DNA of 64,000 nucleotides from Trogon surrucura (lineage: Eukaryota > Chordata > Aves > Trogoniformes > Trogonidae). Both the position numbers and the translations under genes were made by a program. The notes under the pieces are model-generated. The model had not been told where the DNA came from and ran no database searches. It saw only the letters and a program-made list of their open reading frames with translations. The DNA lies in assembly GCA_020746105.1 (NCBI GenBank), contig CM036618.1:112165308-112229307 (forward strand), in the 5' to 3' direction. Positions 26,501 to 37,545 of this stretch are shown here, piece by piece. Position 1 is the first letter of the stretch. Each line of letters starts with the position of its first letter.

Positions 26501-29500
26501 GTATGTAATGTACTTATATTAAAATAGGTTTGCCTACTTTTCCTTAAATTTTTACTATCATCATTTCTTTTTTATAAGAGAGATGTATGTGACTGGGACT
26601 TAATCCAATTAATTATGATTCATATATATCATCTGCAGTTAGATGCAATTGTATCACCACCCATATGCTAATTCTGTAAATCTTTAGCTGGTTCCTTGGA
26701 ACTTGTAGTAATGCAAGCCTCCTCCTTCATGAGTGAAAAGCACTTTGAGTTTTGTCATTTAATGAAGTCTCACAGACTAAACAATATGCAGTTGTTCTCT
26801 GTACTGAAGAGGCTTTGAATCACTATATTCAGATTCCAAAAGCACAGAGTTTGCTTTCAGTCACAGAAAAGACTCTCAGGATGTGCTGCAGATGTTCTTA
26901 GAAAATGCCGTGTAACACTGTAGACTGTGTCTATAACTTCCAGGCCAAACTCTGTTCTCATTTACATGCATACGTGCACTTGCAAAGAACAACAGGTCGG
27001 TATTTCCACAAGTGAATTTGTACATCACATTGTTTCCAAATGGAAAAAATGTTCGGTAATTTCTTTGAAGGCTGCATACTGCCTGCGAGCTGAAGGAAGA
27101 AGTTACCCTATGGAAACACCTTGTCCTTCTTAAAAAAACAATTTATTTACTAATCGTTTCCCAGCTTTATGGTAGTTGCCATACAAATAATTCCAGCTGC
27201 ATAGTAATAACTTCCTCTTTATGTTGCTGGTCCATTTAAAAGGAATAGTACAATGATATACTCTTGCAGCCTTCTCTACCAGATTCAACGCACTGAAATC
27301 TGAAACACAATATTGAAAATGAAGCTGTTGTCAAATGTTCTTCAGTATGAATGTGCTTGTTATTCTATATCTGAAATATCAGAGGCCTCATCTTTACATG
27401 GAGACATGAATCAAAAACAGGTCTGATAACCGACAAACCATTTTGAAGATGTCATTTGTAGTCATGTTTTCAAGGTATCCTGTGCACCTCCATCACAGGC
27501 CTTGATAGAGGTTACTATTCATGTACAGTTACACCCTCTAAGATATATATGCATGCACAGGTCTGTGGAACATGCAGCTCAAAAGTCCATGGGCATGTTA
27601 AAGCCATAAGTATGTACCTGCTCAAATGTATACACACAAATACCTGCTGTTCTAGGAGATTTCAAAAAGGATGTGTATATGAGACAAGTAAATGGTCATG
27701 AATTTCTTCAACTCGTATGAATTCACAGATTGATATCTCATCTTCATTTGTGGCATTAGATCAAAAATCAGAAATGAGATCCACTGGGCTATTGGAGAAA
27801 CTTAATTTAAAATGCCTGTACTTTCTTTATGTGCTTAATATCACAAGCAATGGGCAACCATGAAGCACAGGCAGTATGTTTATAAAGCAGAGAACTAGTG
27901 GAAAGTTTTCTGATAAAACACTTCTCCTCTGAAAATACAGATTTGACTAAATTACGTTTTGCAGGAACATATTGCTTTTGGTGCGATCCAATAAAATTGT
28001 CAAAACATAATTTCAGTTGCATTGAAAATATTTCGTTTTTACCTCAGCTAGATAAAAAGCTTCTGAAGTGAGTTAACATGGAATCCTGGATTCACCTGTG
28101 TAACCTTAATGTCTGGAGAGAAGACAGCCTTGTTAACATTTAGGTTCTTATTCAGGCCAGGCTGTTTTCACACAGGAGGCACACCCTGCTACAGTTACCA
28201 GCCTCCCCAAATGCTCTGAAACCCACTGAATGTCCCAGGGAATTCATTTTTCTGGAAGGTTCGCTTAAGAATAAATAGTGTAGGGAACTCACAAATAAAG
28301 TTTAAAGAGATATCTCAGTGGCTCACACAGCAAAATTTTATGGTGTATCTGAATCAATACAAAATACTTTATTTCTCATTGTCATTCATGACTGAAGACT
28401 TTCAAACGATGAACATTGACGCACCATGCAGAGAGGGCCATTCCAGCACATCTGAAACAATTTCTTAAAAAAAATGCCAGAGAAGGGAAGGGGAGGTTCC
28501 CAAGCATTGCAAAAGCCATCTCTCAATTACCTTAACTTAATGTAAGTCCAGGTGATACTGAGTTAAAACTGGTTTGACAGACCTTGTGTTCTCTTTCCTC
28601 TTACAGTGCTGAGCAAAATTTTGCTAGGTATTGTGGTGATTTCACTGGCAGGGTTTCTCATGGACATGATCACTGTTAAATGTTGACTAAAACAGTTAAA
28701 TCCAAGGTTGAAGATTACAACCTTTGAAAGTGTTCGTTTGTTATAAGCCTACCCATGCTTTACCAAATGAAACATGTTTTGATAGATTGTGTGCAAAGTC
28801 TGTCAAAATTTTTGCCAGTGCGAGGTTCCGGAAATGTTAGTGGAAACTTGTTGTTCTTTTTAAGCAAGTCACAATTTTACCCGAAACTCTTCACCCACAA
28901 GGGGCTGATGCAATGTAAATGGAAATATTTCTACTCAATCTGGTGAGTAATAAAGTAGATTCATAAGGATCTAGACTATTGACATATTCATATAAGTAGA
29001 TTTGCCTAACTGCTTTTAAGTCTATAGTCTCCACCTAGGTTAAATAGGAATGAGAGCAAATATACTGCACAAATATGAAATTATTTACCTGTTATATAGA
29101 GGCAATATCCTTTCCCTTTTAACCACTATTGAGAATTATACTTAACCATACTGACGTATTGTAGAGCAGTCAGTCTGTGTCTAGCCTCTGTTCATCATCA
29201 TTAAAGTAAATGTCCTACCTTCTATATATTATTGGTAATGGAGACTGTAATACGTGCATCAGTATTTAGGAAGTTTCTGCAGTGTCGACTTTTCATCCCA
29301 ATGCATTTTATAAGTGGATTTATCTATAATAAATCCATGAAACAAATGCATGCAGAAACACATTTCAGAATTTATTACTTCATTAAGTTAAGCTTCAGTA
29401 AGGTTGCTGAGGTAAAACTAGTAAAAGGGCACGTTATATTGTACAGGTTTTCTGGATTTTTCTAAGCAATAGAAATAAATCATAGAAGCATTCCTTGCTG

Positions 29501-30139
29501 TGTTGTGAAGGCTTATGGGTAATTACCAATGTGGCCGTTCTCACCAAATCCAATGTTTTAGGATTACCTCTATATTTCATTTTCCAGTACTAAAAACATT
29601 TCAGCAGCAGTAAAAACCTTGAATCCAAAGAAAAATCTAACAGCCCATAAAAAGAAATTGACATGATCTTTATTTTTTTTCATGAATGAGTTGTATTTAC
29701 TTACAATTTCTCATTTCCAAACCTACTTTTTCAATTACTAAATATTATAGAGATGGGCAGAGTCTGTAAGCCCAGTCTGCGTCAGGGACTTTTTGACAGG
29801 ACTGTGAATTGGGGTCTACATATACAAAAAAAGTCAGAAATCCTAGTTGGAGGTGTAATTTGTTCTACAATCCTACAAAAAAGTGAGACAGCTATATGTC
29901 ATTGACCTGGGCCCAAGCTCTTACCTTTTAAAAGGAGATAGTGCCTGCAGGAGAAAACTCTCTTTATTCAGATTTGTCAACTATTTGTCAGATTTGTCAG
30001 CTGGACTCTTTGGTCCAGTTTTAAACTGTTGAAGTGACTTAAGAGCTCAATATTTTGAACTCATCCAAACTATTTCTAAAAGCCACTCAGGCCTGTAGGA
30101 GTTTTATGGCATTGGTGGATTAAATCCCGCTGCCCACGG
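20589..30139. other. Longest repeat-poor stretch of the window
   Basis: About 9.5 kb in which I recognise no mobile element, RNA gene or exon. Simple sequence includes poly-T near 21420-21434, a pyrimidine-rich patch near 22405-22445, and a short ATT repeat near 24544-24556. The open frames (up to 109 codons, 23107-23436 +) carry no motif. Being free of insertions over this length could reflect either selective constraint or chance. Confidence 0.5.
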
Positions 30140-30522
30140 CACCTAATCAAGGCAATGAAATCAGTATCTGTGGTTGTTCTAGGCACCTTTTACTGTCACG
30201 TATACTGGGGAGAGTTGCCCTGGAAGGGCGGATTGCTGCTCAGTTATCAGTCAGGGGGCGGTGAGCAATTGCATTGTGCATCACTTGTCTTTCTTTGGAT
30301 TTTATTTCACCCACTTCTTGTTATCTTCCTTTTAATTATTAGTAGTAGTATAAGTATTAATTCTTATTTCAATTATCAATCAGTTCTTACCTCAACCCTT
30401 GAGTTTTACTTGTTCTTGATTCTTGTTCCCATACCACTGCAGTGGGGTGGGGGAGGGCAGGGAGAAGGAGTGAGCAAGCAGCTGCGTGGTGCTTAGTTGC
30501 TGACTGGGGTGAAACCACAACA
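30140..30522 (+). repeat. LTR remnant of an avian ERV (+ orientation)
   Basis: A ~380-bp segment with the text of a widespread avian ERV LTR: GAGTTGCCCTGGAAGGGCGG, then GTCAGGGGGCGGTGAGCAAT, then GTGAGCAAGCAGCTGCGTGG and the 3' terminus CTGGGGTGAAACCACAACA, ending in CA at 30522. The last ~52 bp align with the terminus of the solo LTR at 57781-58976, so the two are related. I cannot find the 5' TG end or a duplication of the sequence after 30522, so the piece is probably 5'-truncated; the left edge is approximate. CR1 sequence follows immediately on the right. Confidence 0.65.
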
Positions 30523-30529
30523 CAGGGTG

Positions 30530-31935
30530 ATTCTCACACTGGTGGCAGTCACTTCCCACGAGAAACCTCCATCATTTATCAGCAGTCCTGGCTGACTGGC
30601 GATGTCCCAGCAGATTGGAAGTCAACCAATATAACACCCGTCTATAAGAGTGGATGTAAGGATGATCCGGGAAATTACAGGCCTGTCAGTTTGACTTCAG
30701 TGCCGGGAAAGCTGATGGAACAGATCATCCTGAGTTCCATTATGCACCACATACAGGACAATCAGGTGATCAGATCCAATCAGCATGCGTCTGTGAAGGG
30801 CAGGTCCTGTTTAACAAACCTCATCTCCTTCCATGACAGGGTGACCCACTTGTTGGATGAAGGAAAGGCTGTGGATGTTGTCTACCTTGACTTTAGTAAG
30901 GTATTTGACACTGTTGCCCGCAGCATTCTCCTAGAGAAACTGACTGCTCTTGGCTTGGATGGGCACATGCTTTGCTGGGTGAAACACTGGTTGGATGGCC
31001 GAGTCCAAAGAGTTGTGGTCAACAGAGTTCAATCCAGTTGGCAGCTGGTCATGAGTGGTGTCCCCCAGGCCTCAGTACTGGGCCCAGTCTGTTTAACATT
31101 TTCATCAATAATTTGGATGAAGGGATAGAGTGCACCCTTAGTAAGTTCGCAGATGACAACAAGCTGGGTGGAAGTATAGATCTGCTTGAGGGCAGAGAGG
31201 CTCTACAGAGGGCTCTGGATAGGCTGGATCACTGGGCCAAGGCCAATCGCATGAGTTTCAATAAGGCCAAATGCTGGGTCCTGCACTTTGGCCACAACGA
31301 CCCCCAGCAGCTCTACAGGCTTGGGGAGGAGTGGCTGGAGAGCTGCCAGGCAGAGAGGGTGTAAATAGATGGCCGGCTGAACATGAAGCAGCGGTGTGCC
31401 CAGGGGGACAAGAAGGCCAATGGCATCCTGGCCTGGATCAGGAATGGTGTTGTCAGCAGGAGCAGGAAGGTGATCATGCCCCTGTACTCAGCTTTGGTGA
31501 GGCCTCACCTTGAGTGCTGTGTCCAGTTTTGGGCCCCTCACTACAAGAGGGACATTGAGGTGCCAGAGATGGTACAGAAGTGGGTTACCAAGCTGGTAAA
31601 GGATGTGTCATATGAGGAATGGCTGAGGGATCTGGGGCTGTTTAGCCTGCAGAAGAGAAGACTGAGGGGTGACCTTATCGCTCTCCACAACTACCTGTAA
31701 GGTGGTTGTAGCGAGGCAGGGGTCTGTTGTCCCTAGTGGGGAGTGATAGGACAAGGGAAAATGGCCTTAAGTTGTGCCAGGGGAGATACAGGTTGGATAT
31801 TAGAAAGAATTTCCTTACTGAAAGGGTTGTCAGGCATTGGAACAGGCTGCCCAGGGAGGTGGTTGAGTTGCCATCCCTGGAGGTGTTTCAGAGACAGGGA
31901 GATGTTGTGCTGAGGGACGTGGTTTAGTGGTGTTG
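30530..31935 (+). mobile_element. CR1 LINE, reverse transcriptase to C-terminus, frameshifted
   Basis: A CR1 LINE covering most of the reverse transcriptase and the C-terminal region, but without the endonuclease and without the usual octamer tail. The frame through 30573-31085 shows [31 protein letters not shown] (first catalytic Asp, near 30882-30893) and [11 protein letters not shown]. Just after that block, near 31089, one C appears to be missing relative to normal CR1 text, and the reading continues in another frame with [14 protein letters not shown] and [10 protein letters not shown] (active-site Asp pair at 31143-31157). A second break lies near 31360 where a TAA occurs, and the C-terminal region continues as [15 protein letters not shown] and [18 protein letters not shown]. 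The frame ends at 31926 and the 3' UTR is cut off. It cannot encode a functional enzyme. Confidence 0.9.
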
Positions 31936-34243
31936 ATAGGGCAGGTATCGTGCCACATTAACCAGGTGAATGATCCCACAATTTTATTTGTGTTGTTCTG
32001 TGGACTGCACAGGCTGATGTAGACATCTACATATACTTGACCCCCCACCCCTTTTTTTTTTTACCCTTTTTCCCCTTTTTCAGATAAAACATAGTTTTTA
32101 AAGACTATTATAAGATTCCTGATTATGGAGTATTACAACATAGTATGATAAACCCAGTTCAAGTTTTAAATATTGTTTGGAAACATTTTTGACAGCTACT
32201 TGAAGATTTTAGCTCACTGTTAGAGGTTATCTCCATTTCTAACGCTAAATTTGCTTAAAGAGCAATTAATCAGTTTTTCATGTTTGTACACTGCTAAACA
32301 CCCATCATAATCTGTAGTTGCATTTTCAAGACCAAGAAGATTAGAACTATTCAAGGATACCCTATTTATCTTTCTGTCCTTAGAGACAGAAGTTATCAGA
32401 AGTTATGGATGTTTGTGAATTATCAAAAGAAAAATGCCTATAATGGAAGTTACAGAAAAGACATGTAATGAGTAAGGAAAAGTAATTTAAATTCAGAAGA
32501 ATGAAATTAGATTCCATAATGAAAGACGCTGTCACATTATATGACAATACGTTAACTCATATAACGACAATATATTCTTATTGCAACAGAATGATCTGAA
32601 TTGTGTAGAAATGGAAAATATTTAAAGAAAGGAACTGTGTAAATGTGATGATTCATCCTGTTTCTTTTTAGATAAAGACATACCTCAGAGCTTTGAGTAG
32701 GAACTGCTGGTTCTCTGCTTGTCTTTCGGTAGGTTTGTTTTTAATAAGCTAATTACAATTTTAACAATTTTAAAAAAATTTAAAAGAAAATCAGAGGAAA
32801 TTTCCTACAAACTGCTTATTAAACTACAAGAGATTGCTACAGAAGAAATATGTTTTGTTTGCTTGTTTTACATCATACAATATTACTTGTCTACTTTTAA
32901 TGGTATATATTACTACGAAGACAAATTACATACATTCTTGGCACAGTATCTCAGCACAGTGTTGCATTTGTGGAGGTATATATTTTTGAGCATAAGATTT
33001 GTATCTGAGCGTGTCCCACCTATGAATCTGTACCCACTGAAGCCCAGAAAGCTGCAGATAGATGACAGCAGGAAATCAGAAGATTGATAGCAAGTCGTGA
33101 ACTTTGAGTGTTTATTAAAAGCTCTGCTCTTACTAGGTGCAAAGGGCACAGAAAGAGGCCAGTGTTAAATATATGCTTCAAATAAAACTCAAAGCATTAT
33201 CTGGGATCCACTAGAACCTTATTTCTCAATTTGAGCCCCTCCTTATTAGGGCAAATTCACTGTCCGTACAAAATTAGTGATTTGTGTAAAAGACATTACA
33301 TTTCTGAGAATTCAAAATTCTCTTGCTTTAAGAGTTTTTTCTTTAAAAACTGTTCAAATAAACATTTTATTAGGGCAAGCAAAGATCAAAGAGGTTACTT
33401 CTATTTTATCTCATAATATCTAAATTCTAGCTGCTTGGGCCAAGCAGAAATCTCTGGCTTTCTGGAAAGAATTCCACTAATGTATTTAATTTAATTTATT
33501 TTAATTTAATTTAATTAATACATGTAAAATTATGTCTTTTTAAAGCCAACATTAACAGTCCTCAGCAAGAAATTCCTGGTGGCAAGTCATCATCATACTT
33601 TCAAGTCTAGGTAATGCTGATTATATTAACATACGTCTCTTAGCTCAAGCTCATGAAAAGCACACACAAACAAGCATTTGCATGGGGAGAATGTAGCACT
33701 TTCAGCCACAAAGTTGTGTGTTTTATAACTAATTTGCCAGCACCACTAGAAATGAAGTACAAAAGGTAATTGTGCAGAAAAGTTTGCGTGTGTGCAGCCT
33801 AAAGAGAAAGCTGAGACCTCGCACGCTCCTCAGCTCTGACGGACCTCCAGGTGACTCTGCAGTATGATTTCGAGGTGAAGTGGGGGAAGGAGAACCTGAT
33901 AAGATAAAAGAAAAGCAGTCCCCCCCCCGGGACATTTGCATTAGTGTTTATTCATTGCCCTGTGATAGAGTGAGAAAGCAGCTCCTTCAGAATATGGTTG
34001 TGTTTGCCTGTATTTCTTTCCCTCTCTATCCTCTCTCCTGGGACAGTAGATAAGCCAGTCCTAAAGCAGAAAAGGAAAGAAGGAAATGGAGGAGAAGACC
34101 TTACTTTAATCATTATTATTGTTATTATATTTTAAATATTCATCGTATTAACTGATATTCTGGACGTGTTCTAAAACATTAATACTGACAAGAAAAATAT
34201 CAATATACTGCAATGTTCTCAAGGCAACTGGGTTTGGCACAAG
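31936..34243. other. AT-rich non-coding stretch 5' of the ERV
   Basis: No gene or mobile-element end recognised. It includes poly-T near 32053-32063, a TTTAA-type low-complexity patch at about 33480-33520 and a C9 run at about 33920-33928. The longest open frame (32719-33087, 122 codons, +) is AT-driven and motif-free. Confidence 0.55.
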
Positions 34244-34841
34244 TATTGTGTAAGAGACTGTTTTAAGAACTTTTGCCTCAACCTTGCTGGTGTTAAAACT
34301 TGCTAAAATACCCCATGAAGATATATTTGTTTCATCCTTGCTAGAAGACTCTGTGAAGAAGAGACTGTGTTAAAACCTAAAGGACAAGGCTGCCATTACA
34401 AACTGGGACCTCTGATAAGTTCTAAAACAACAACTTCAGAGCCCAGCCCTGATAAGCCCCACGACTTGACTTGACTATTGATAAAGACAACTTCAGGGCC
34501 CAGCCCTGATAAGCCAGGGGGCTCGAAGTTCTGAACAACAACTTCTGGGCCCAGCTCCACCGCTGATACAGCAGTTGTCTTGCAAGCCCACCGGTGTGTG
34601 AGCTCACCGATGTAACTGCAGATAAGGCAGCTGTCCTGCAAGCGCGAAAGCTCAACGGTGTGCAAGCGCGAAGGTACACAAGCCGTCAAGTCATCCTACG
34701 TCTGCAAAAAATGGGCCCTCCGGACACCTATGCATGCCCCGCTGACAGAGGCGACGCTGGCGGGGGTGAAGATCGCTCCTGACGCCCCTCACGCGCATGC
34801 GCTGAACAGGCGGAGGATAAGCAAAACAGCTCTTGGAACAC

Positions 34842-34848
34842 TATAAAA
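34842..34848 (+). promoter_or_regulatory. TATA box of the 5' LTR
   Basis: TATAAAA in the context GGAACACTATAAAATGCC, about 185 bp before the AATAAA signal, the usual U3/R arrangement of a retroviral LTR. The matching base in the 3' LTR is changed (CATAAAA at 40200-40206). Confidence 0.8.
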
Positions 34849-35026
34849 TGCCACCGTGAACAGCTATTCTTTGGAGATCTTTCCCACCGAATCGAAACAG
34901 GCGGACCTGCGAGACGTCGCTGGATCTGTGGTGGTAGCTATACTTCTTGCTATTCTAAACGTTTTACTGCTTCGCTTTTCCTTTTCCTTATCTTTCTTTC
35001 CTATTGCTCTCCAGTGGTTGTTAGTC

Positions 35027-35032
35027 AATAAA
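35027..35032 (+). terminator. Polyadenylation signal of the 5' LTR
   Basis: AATAAA in TTAGTCAATAAAGGGTTTTAC, followed by a T-rich and GT-rich stretch (TTTTGTGACATCTGACACCG) as expected downstream of a cleavage site. The same signal is at 40385-40390 in the 3' LTR. Confidence 0.8.
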
Positions 35033-35147
35033 GGGTTTTACTTTTGTGACATCTGACACCGTTTGTGTCTTAATTTCACCTTTGCGATCGAAACGAATCA
35101 CCTTGACCCTAACCTCTACCAGGTATAAGCGGCTCAAGACACTTTAT

Positions 35148-35165
35148 TGGCGTCACGGACAGGAT
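35148..35165 (+). other. Candidate tRNA primer-binding site
   Basis: The first TGG after the 5' LTR begins six bases past its end and reads TGGCGTCACGGACAGGAT. Retroviral primer-binding sites start with TGG, complementary to a tRNA CCA end, so position and start fit. From memory it partly matches the complement of a tRNA-Ser 3' end (TGGCG and CAGGAT agree) with several mismatches, so I do not assign the primer tRNA. Confidence 0.5.
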
Positions 35166-35335
35166 AACACTGGTGAAAGTGTCACAAGTAACTTCTTTTT
35201 GACTTAAGTATTTATTTATTTGTTCCTTGGGACTGGAACGCAAGTTGTTGTACCTCTCAGGGGTGTTTTTTGGGGCGATTATTGAAACTAAGTTCATTTC
35301 CTCCCTGAGATGCTGTGCCTCGTCTCTGCAGCAAA

Positions 35336-36262
35336 ATGACTGCAGTGGTTGCCAGAAGTGAGGAGTTTCCTCATCTGGATAGTCCCGAAGTATTGCTTCA
35401 GTTTGTAGAAACCCTTGATGCTCGTCTGTCAGTGCCAGGACAGGACTGGGCTAAAGATAACTGGTACATTTTGCAGAGCGTGACAGACCATATGTGTGCA
35501 TTGCTAAAAGATGCCAGAATTAAGGCTGGTAAAGGAAAATCTATTGTTTGTGCGGTATTGGAAGCCAGTTTGGTAGCAGCGGTGCGGAGACTAACTGACT
35601 GTCAGACTCAGGAATGTGAACTGATCACGTTGTTGCAAACTTTGGTTGATTTGTTGCTAGATCAGGTTGTTCGTCTTAAATTTGAGAATGATGATCTTAA
35701 AGCAAAGTTGAAGGAGGAGGAAGATCAAAATGTGCAGTTAAAACATGCTTTGTGGGGGGAATTGTCTGCACGGTGTGACTTGTTAGAGGAAGCTGAAGTT
35801 CAGATGAGAGAAAAAAGGAGTCAGCACGTAACCTCTATTTACCCCCAACAGGAACTCGGAGAGGTAGAGGCTAGGATAGGAGGAGTTCCTTGCTTGCGTC
35901 CGGTTGTTAAAACAGAATATAGTTACAATGACAATGAAGATTTTCGACCTTCTGTTGGGACTAAGGAAATTCCTTATTCAGTTACTGAGTTAGCTAAACT
36001 GAAAAGGGAATTTGGGAGGAGTCCCAAAGCATCTGGGACTGAGTATGTTTGGCGAGTCTCATTGATGGGGGAGGACTGTCCCCGGAAATTAAGGATAAAA
36101 AGAAATTTGTTGTGGACTGAAGGAATGGAAAAGGGAATTCCACGACATGTGATGCATGGCCTACTCGCTGTAGCTTTGGAAAAACTTACCCGAATGTGGA
36201 AAACCCGAAAAAGGTGCCCTAAAGGGATCCACCCTTGCAGGGGAAGGATGAGAGAGAATTAA
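35336..36262 (+). CDS. ERV gag-like ORF (308 codons, intact, C-terminally replaced)
   Basis: An undisrupted 308-codon ORF 194 bp after the 5' LTR. The open frame extends slightly further upstream, but the first ATG is at 35336 (context GCAAAATGA). The N-terminal ~90 residues are helical, with blocks such as PGQDWAKDNWYILQS. Residues ~93-163 are a Leu/Glu/Lys-rich coiled coil. Residues ~235-247 carry the block TEYVWRVSLMGED, which I associate with gag-like proteins of avian ERVs (from memory, possibly including the ENS-1/ERNI group). After this block the sequence no longer resembles gag and ends in a basic tail, probably from a frameshift. No zinc knuckle or capsid major-homology region is seen. 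It would act as a structural or scaffold protein of the element. Whether it is expressed is unknown. Confidence 0.65.
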   Translation: MTAVVARSEEFPHLDSPEVLLQFVETLDARLSVPGQDWAKDNWYILQSVTDHMCALLKDARIKAGKGKSIVCAVLEASLVAAVRRLTDCQTQECELITLLQTLVDLLLDQVVRLKFENDDLKAKLKEEEDQNVQLKHALWGELSARCDLLEEAEVQMREKRSQHVTSIYPQQELGEVEARIGGVPCLRPVVKTEYSYNDNEDFRPSVGTKEIPYSVTELAKLKREFGRSPKASGTEYVWRVSLMGEDCPRKLRIKRNLLWTEGMEKGIPRHVMHGLLAVALEKLTRMWKTRKRCPKGIHPCRGRMREN

Positions 36263-36309
36263 AATTCATTAATTCGGAGATAACAACTGCTCAGACACCT
36301 ATTGTCCCT

Positions 36310-37250
36310 GAAAAGTGTTTGATTGATCTTGGTCTGGAAAACCAGAGCCTTAAAACTGAAAATAAAAAAACTTAAGAACTTAGAAATTGAAAAGAGTGAA
36401 CTTAAAATGCAATTGATCTCTGCTAAGAAGTGAGAAAAATGTTTACCCCCAAAAAACAGATCTTTTGCTAAACTAAATACCATCCTTGGTCTTGGCTGAA
36501 GCAATTTGCAAATTAATACACAGTAAAGATTCTGTAGCATATGATGGAGATATCTGGTATAATGACACCAATGAACTGGTGGAAAATTCTGACAATGATC
36601 TTACCCCAGAACCTGTATCTATATGATCACTGATCAAAGCCAAAACTGCTGAGTTGGCAAAGCTGCAGCAAAAGTATTTCATGCATCCAGTGGAACACTC
36701 ATGGAGAGTTTCTTTTATGGTGGGAGACCTAATCCTGTTAAGTGACAAGGAAGCTGGAAGGTATTTGCTTTCTAGTGTGTTTTTAATCACTATGCTGAGT
36801 GATCATAATCACTTATTAAATATATGAGCTGCCTATTGTGCAGGCAACATAGATGCCCAAGAAAGTGGTAACACCTTTGGTATTAAAATCTCAGAATTCT
36901 TGGATTTGACTGCATCTGTGCAAGAGGCAGCCTGTACCCAAGCAATGGATGAGAAGGGACGGTACTGGGTATGGACTCACAGACCAAACCCTGACCGTCT
37001 CCCTTCCTGGGAGTTTGGGCCCTCTCGAGGGCGACCTGAGTGGATTTGTGATCTGAGAGGGAATGACCCATGGCAAAATGTAGTGGTATCGGGGGCACTC
37101 TGGGCAATGCTGCACGGATTGCCCAACAACTTTGCTCAGAAACTGGTAGAATTGTTAAAGGGGAAGGTTAAGGGCCTAGGAAGAATACAGCCTACCTGTC
37201 TCTGCAGGAAAGCGCAGTTAACTTCTTTGTGCCCTCTCCCGAGTAATTGA
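36310..37250 (+). pseudogene. Second, degenerate gag-like copy
   Basis: Immediately after the first gag ORF the same order of blocks appears again in broken frames. A Leu/Glu/Lys coiled-coil piece lies near 36340-36430 (ENQSLKTENKK, then EIEKSELKMQLISAKK). An acidic stretch with YNDTNE follows, and then KTAELAKLQQKYFMHPVEH and SWRVSFMVGDLILLSDKEA near 36640-36760, paralogous to ELAKLKREFGRSP and YVWRVSLMGED of the first copy. The downstream part (36900-37250) is an open frame of 116 codons with a capsid-like helical region (DPWQNVVVSGALWAMLHGLP). A TGA sits before the paralogous block and another stop after it. The two copies are clearly diverged, so this is an old partial duplication or a recombination between two gag lineages. 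Confidence 0.6.
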
Positions 37251-37378
37251 AGAAGTTTTGGTATTTGGCTCAGTGGCACTTCAGTAGCCGCGGGGTGGAA
37301 AGTGCGTGCACTAGGACCCTGCAGCTCGCTCCTGCACTATCATGATCTGCAGTGACCGGCTTTTGACACCCCTTTGTC

Positions 37379-37545
37379 AGCCCAGATGAACCTGGCATTA
37401 CTGAAGTGATTGATGATCTGACAACGGGGAGATAGCAAGCTGCACCCTTTTTCCCCCTATAATTCTCCAGTCTGTCCTCTTTGGTAAACCTGATGATTAG
37501 CAGAATTCTGTAATTGATTATAGAAAATTGCAATACCTTGTTACT
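37379..37545 (+). pseudogene. Reverse-transcriptase N-terminal remnant (pol scrap)
   Basis: About 170 bp of retroviral pol. One frame gives SPDEPGITEVIDDLTTGR, a second SPYNSPVCPLW (SPYNSPV at 37452-37472), and the third VIDYRKL (37510-37527). Together these are the start of the retroviral reverse-transcriptase fingers region, where SPYNSPxWP and DYRxLN are conserved. Frame changes and a TAG interrupt it. The YxDD active site, RNase H and integrase are not found downstream, so the rest of pol was deleted near 37550. Confidence 0.6.

Larger units (their letters stand above)
34249..35141 (+). repeat. 5' LTR of the ERV
   Basis: An 893-bp LTR starting TGTAAGAGACTG and ending GGCTCAAGACA. The U3 contains three direct repeats of a CAACTTC(A/T)G(A/G)GCCCAG motif at 34431, 34488 and 34539. 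A TATA box (TATAAAA, 34842-34848) and a polyadenylation signal (AATAAA, 35027-35032) place R between them. By eye it differs from the 3' LTR at 11 positions with no length change, about 1.2 percent. Confidence 0.95.

Noticed and set aside
34396-34846. Several 60-100-codon ORFs in the LTRs (also at 39754-40204)
   Set aside because: They occur identically in both LTRs and sit in the U3/R region. They are by-products of the LTR sequence, with no protein motif.
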